Assembly (NCBI GenBank): GCA_052139595.1
Contig: JBKQWK010000114.1
Location: forward strand, 1-7,392
Reading direction: 5' to 3'
Length of the DNA: 7,392 nt
Source of the DNA: JBKQWK01 sp052139595
Lineage (GTDB): Bacteria; Actinomycetota; Thermoleophilia; UBA2241
In this document: in pieces, positions 6,455 through 7,392 of the stretch
Position numbering within the stretch: position 1 is the first letter of the stretch
How the letters are laid out: every line of letters begins with the position of its first letter
The notes under the pieces: generated by a model
The model's input: only the letters and a program-made list of their open reading frames with translations
What the model was told of the DNA's origin: nothing
The model's database searches: none
Program-made: the position numbers and the translations under genes

Positions 6455-6669
6455 GGGGGCGGAGCGGGTCGGAGCCGAGAACGCTGGCGACGACCGTTGA
6501 GGAGCGCACCGGACAACGTGACATGTTTCGTCGGCAAAAAGAACATATAAGCTGGTAGAAATAGACGACTGCCGACGGGGTGCCGACCTCACGGCCAGCA
6601 CATTTACGGCATCGATCGCCGCCTGGTACGCCAGGTCGACCTGCGACTCAGACTAGCCGCGACCGCTGG
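6455..6669. other. Short gap between convergent genes, no clear terminator
   Basis: This stretch lies between the end of the plus-strand operon and the broken minus-strand nuclease. No hairpin with a T-run was found for the operon. An AT-rich patch at about 6535-6560 (AAAAAGAACATATAA) interrupts the GC-rich context. Short frames are open but match nothing I recognise. It may be the scar where the rest of the nuclease gene was lost. Confidence 0.4.
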
Positions 6670-6864
6670 TCAGAAGGCGATGATCAGATCGACGAGCAGG
6701 TCGACACCGATGCGCCAAACCTCTTCCTGCTTGCTGAGCTGGTCGAGCTGGCGGCGCGGCGCAACCAGCACCTTGCCGGTCCAGTTGCTAATCTCGGTGA
6801 CGAGAATGCCGGTGGGCTCGCCGTCGGCGAGGAAGATGCGGACGGTCTTTCCGGACAGTGTCAG
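6670..6864 (-). pseudogene. Truncated GIY-YIG-type nuclease family N-terminal fragment
   Basis: A 64-codon fragment whose translation includes RIFLADGEPTGI and ISNWTGKVLVAPR, the signature of the N-terminal region of a GIY-YIG nuclease family often found beside restriction-modification genes. In intact members I recall that this region leads into a TGVYLLVG-like strand of the GIY-YIG fold. Here the match ends as IGVDLLVD and a stop follows at 6670, with no recognisable continuation in the sequence after it, so the catalytic domain is missing. The frame has no ATG, GTG or TTG just ahead of the homology. A CTG at 6864 overlapping the upstream ATPase stop as CTGA would fit translational coupling, but a decayed start is equally likely. 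I call it a remnant of the same operon as the ATPase at its 5' side. Confidence 0.6.
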
Positions 6865-7392
6865 TTCCAGCCGATCTTGAGGGCCTTCGCGACCATAGCT
6901 TGGAGCTGTCTCTCGTCTATGCGGTCCGCATCCGGCTCGGCGTGATGGGGAGCAGCGGCGAAGTCGTTCACCTTCTGCAAATCGTCCAGTTCCTGCTTCA
7001 GAATGACAAGAGGGTTGTCTTCGGGGCATTCTCGAATGCGGCGGATCATCTCCCCCAGATTGCGGCACTTGGCAAGCTCCAGAGGGAATCGATGCCGGAG
7101 ATTCGCTTCGAGATAGGGGCGAATGCTCTCGGCGATCGATGGCAACTGCTCGATTGGCGCGCCCGTGGCTGCGTAGGCCGTCAAGACCGAGTAGTGAGTG
7201 ACGTATGGGTCCCTGCAGACCTCTTCGATATCGCAGTCTTGGAGGACACAGCCGTTGCCAGCGGCACGGATTTGGAGCGTTTGATCGAATCCGCGTTCGC
7301 CAAGCATGTGTATCAGCTCCGGGTCGTGAGATAGAACAATGACTTGACCCAGTGACGGCACAAGTTCCGCGATCACTTGAGCGGCAGTCTCC
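6861..7392 (-). CDS. C-terminal part of a large SMC/RecF-like ABC ATPase, entering from the right edge
   Basis: The last 176 residues of a protein whose start lies beyond the window; the frame is open to the edge. ETAAQVIAEL leads to QVIVLSHDPEL, a strong beta-strand followed by the H-loop histidine and aspartate typical of SMC, RecF and AAA_13-type ATPases that span long coiled coils. A helical tail follows with IRPYLEANLRHRFP and LAKCRNLGEMIRRI, seen in ATPases of bacterial defence loci, including RloC-like and restriction-associated proteins. The Walker A and signature motifs would lie off-window, so the exact family is open. It ends at a TGA shared with a possible CTG start of the next fragment. 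Its orientation, converging on the metal-sulfur operon, makes it an independent transcription unit. Whether the full gene is intact cannot be judged here. Confidence 0.7.
   Translation of the reverse strand, partial: ETAAQVIAELVPSLGQVIVLSHDPELIHMLGERGFDQTLQIRAAGNGCVLQDCDIEEVCRDPYVTHYSVLTAYAATGAPIEQLPSIAESIRPYLEANLRHRFPLELAKCRNLGEMIRRIRECPEDNPLVILKQELDDLQKVNDFAAAPHHAEPDADRIDERQLQAMVAKALKIGWN

Noticed and set aside
6865..7068. Upstream part of the minus-strand frame containing the nuclease fragment
   Set aside because: It is out of frame with and overlapped by the ATPase C-terminus and is arginine/serine-rich with no homology.
1..7392. CRISPR arrays, tRNA or rRNA genes, complete transposons
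   Set aside because: No regularly spaced repeats, cloverleaf, rRNA-like sequence or transposase with terminal repeats was found by reading either strand.

Overview
This GC-rich window shows compact bacterial gene organisation: ATGA overlaps, Shine-Dalgarno sites, a GTG start and strong G/C preference at third codon positions. I cannot name the organism. A cysteine desulfurase, a cysteine-rich GTPase and a 4Fe-4S protein in one operon fit an anaerobe or facultative anaerobe, for example a GC-rich actinobacterial or Chloroflexota-like lineage, but that is inference.

Layout: (1) 1-1323, minus strand: a cytoplasmic PAS-PAS histidine kinase that runs off the left edge before its ATP-binding domain is complete. 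(2) 1324-1830: a noncoding gap. (3) 1831-2280, plus: a MarR-type repressor. (4) 2435-2788, minus: the C-terminal part of a BioY biotin-transporter subunit. The first membrane helices are missing, so this is probably a pseudogene. (5) 2789-3001: a regulatory gap with an AT-rich possible -10 element and a perfect 16-bp inverted repeat (47 bp in all) just ahead of the operon. (6) 3002-6454, plus: four tightly packed genes for a soluble ABC ATPase, a HypB/CobW-like GTPase with several cysteine pairs, a NifS/IscS-like cysteine desulfurase, and a two-domain 4Fe-4S protein. (7) 6670-7392, minus: the C-terminal end of a large SMC/RecF-like ATPase entering from the right edge, followed by a degraded start of a GIY-YIG-type nuclease. 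This looks like the worn edge of a defence or restriction locus.

The core of interest is the four-gene operon. Its parts are a sulfur-mobilising enzyme, a possible Fe-S scaffold or client, a P-loop GTPase built like a nickel-insertion GTPase, and an ABC ATPase with no membrane partner (compare SufC). This reads as a dedicated metal-sulfur cofactor or metallocentre assembly system. I recognise each family but not an established named pathway that uses exactly this quartet. The target cofactor and target enzyme are not visible in the window.
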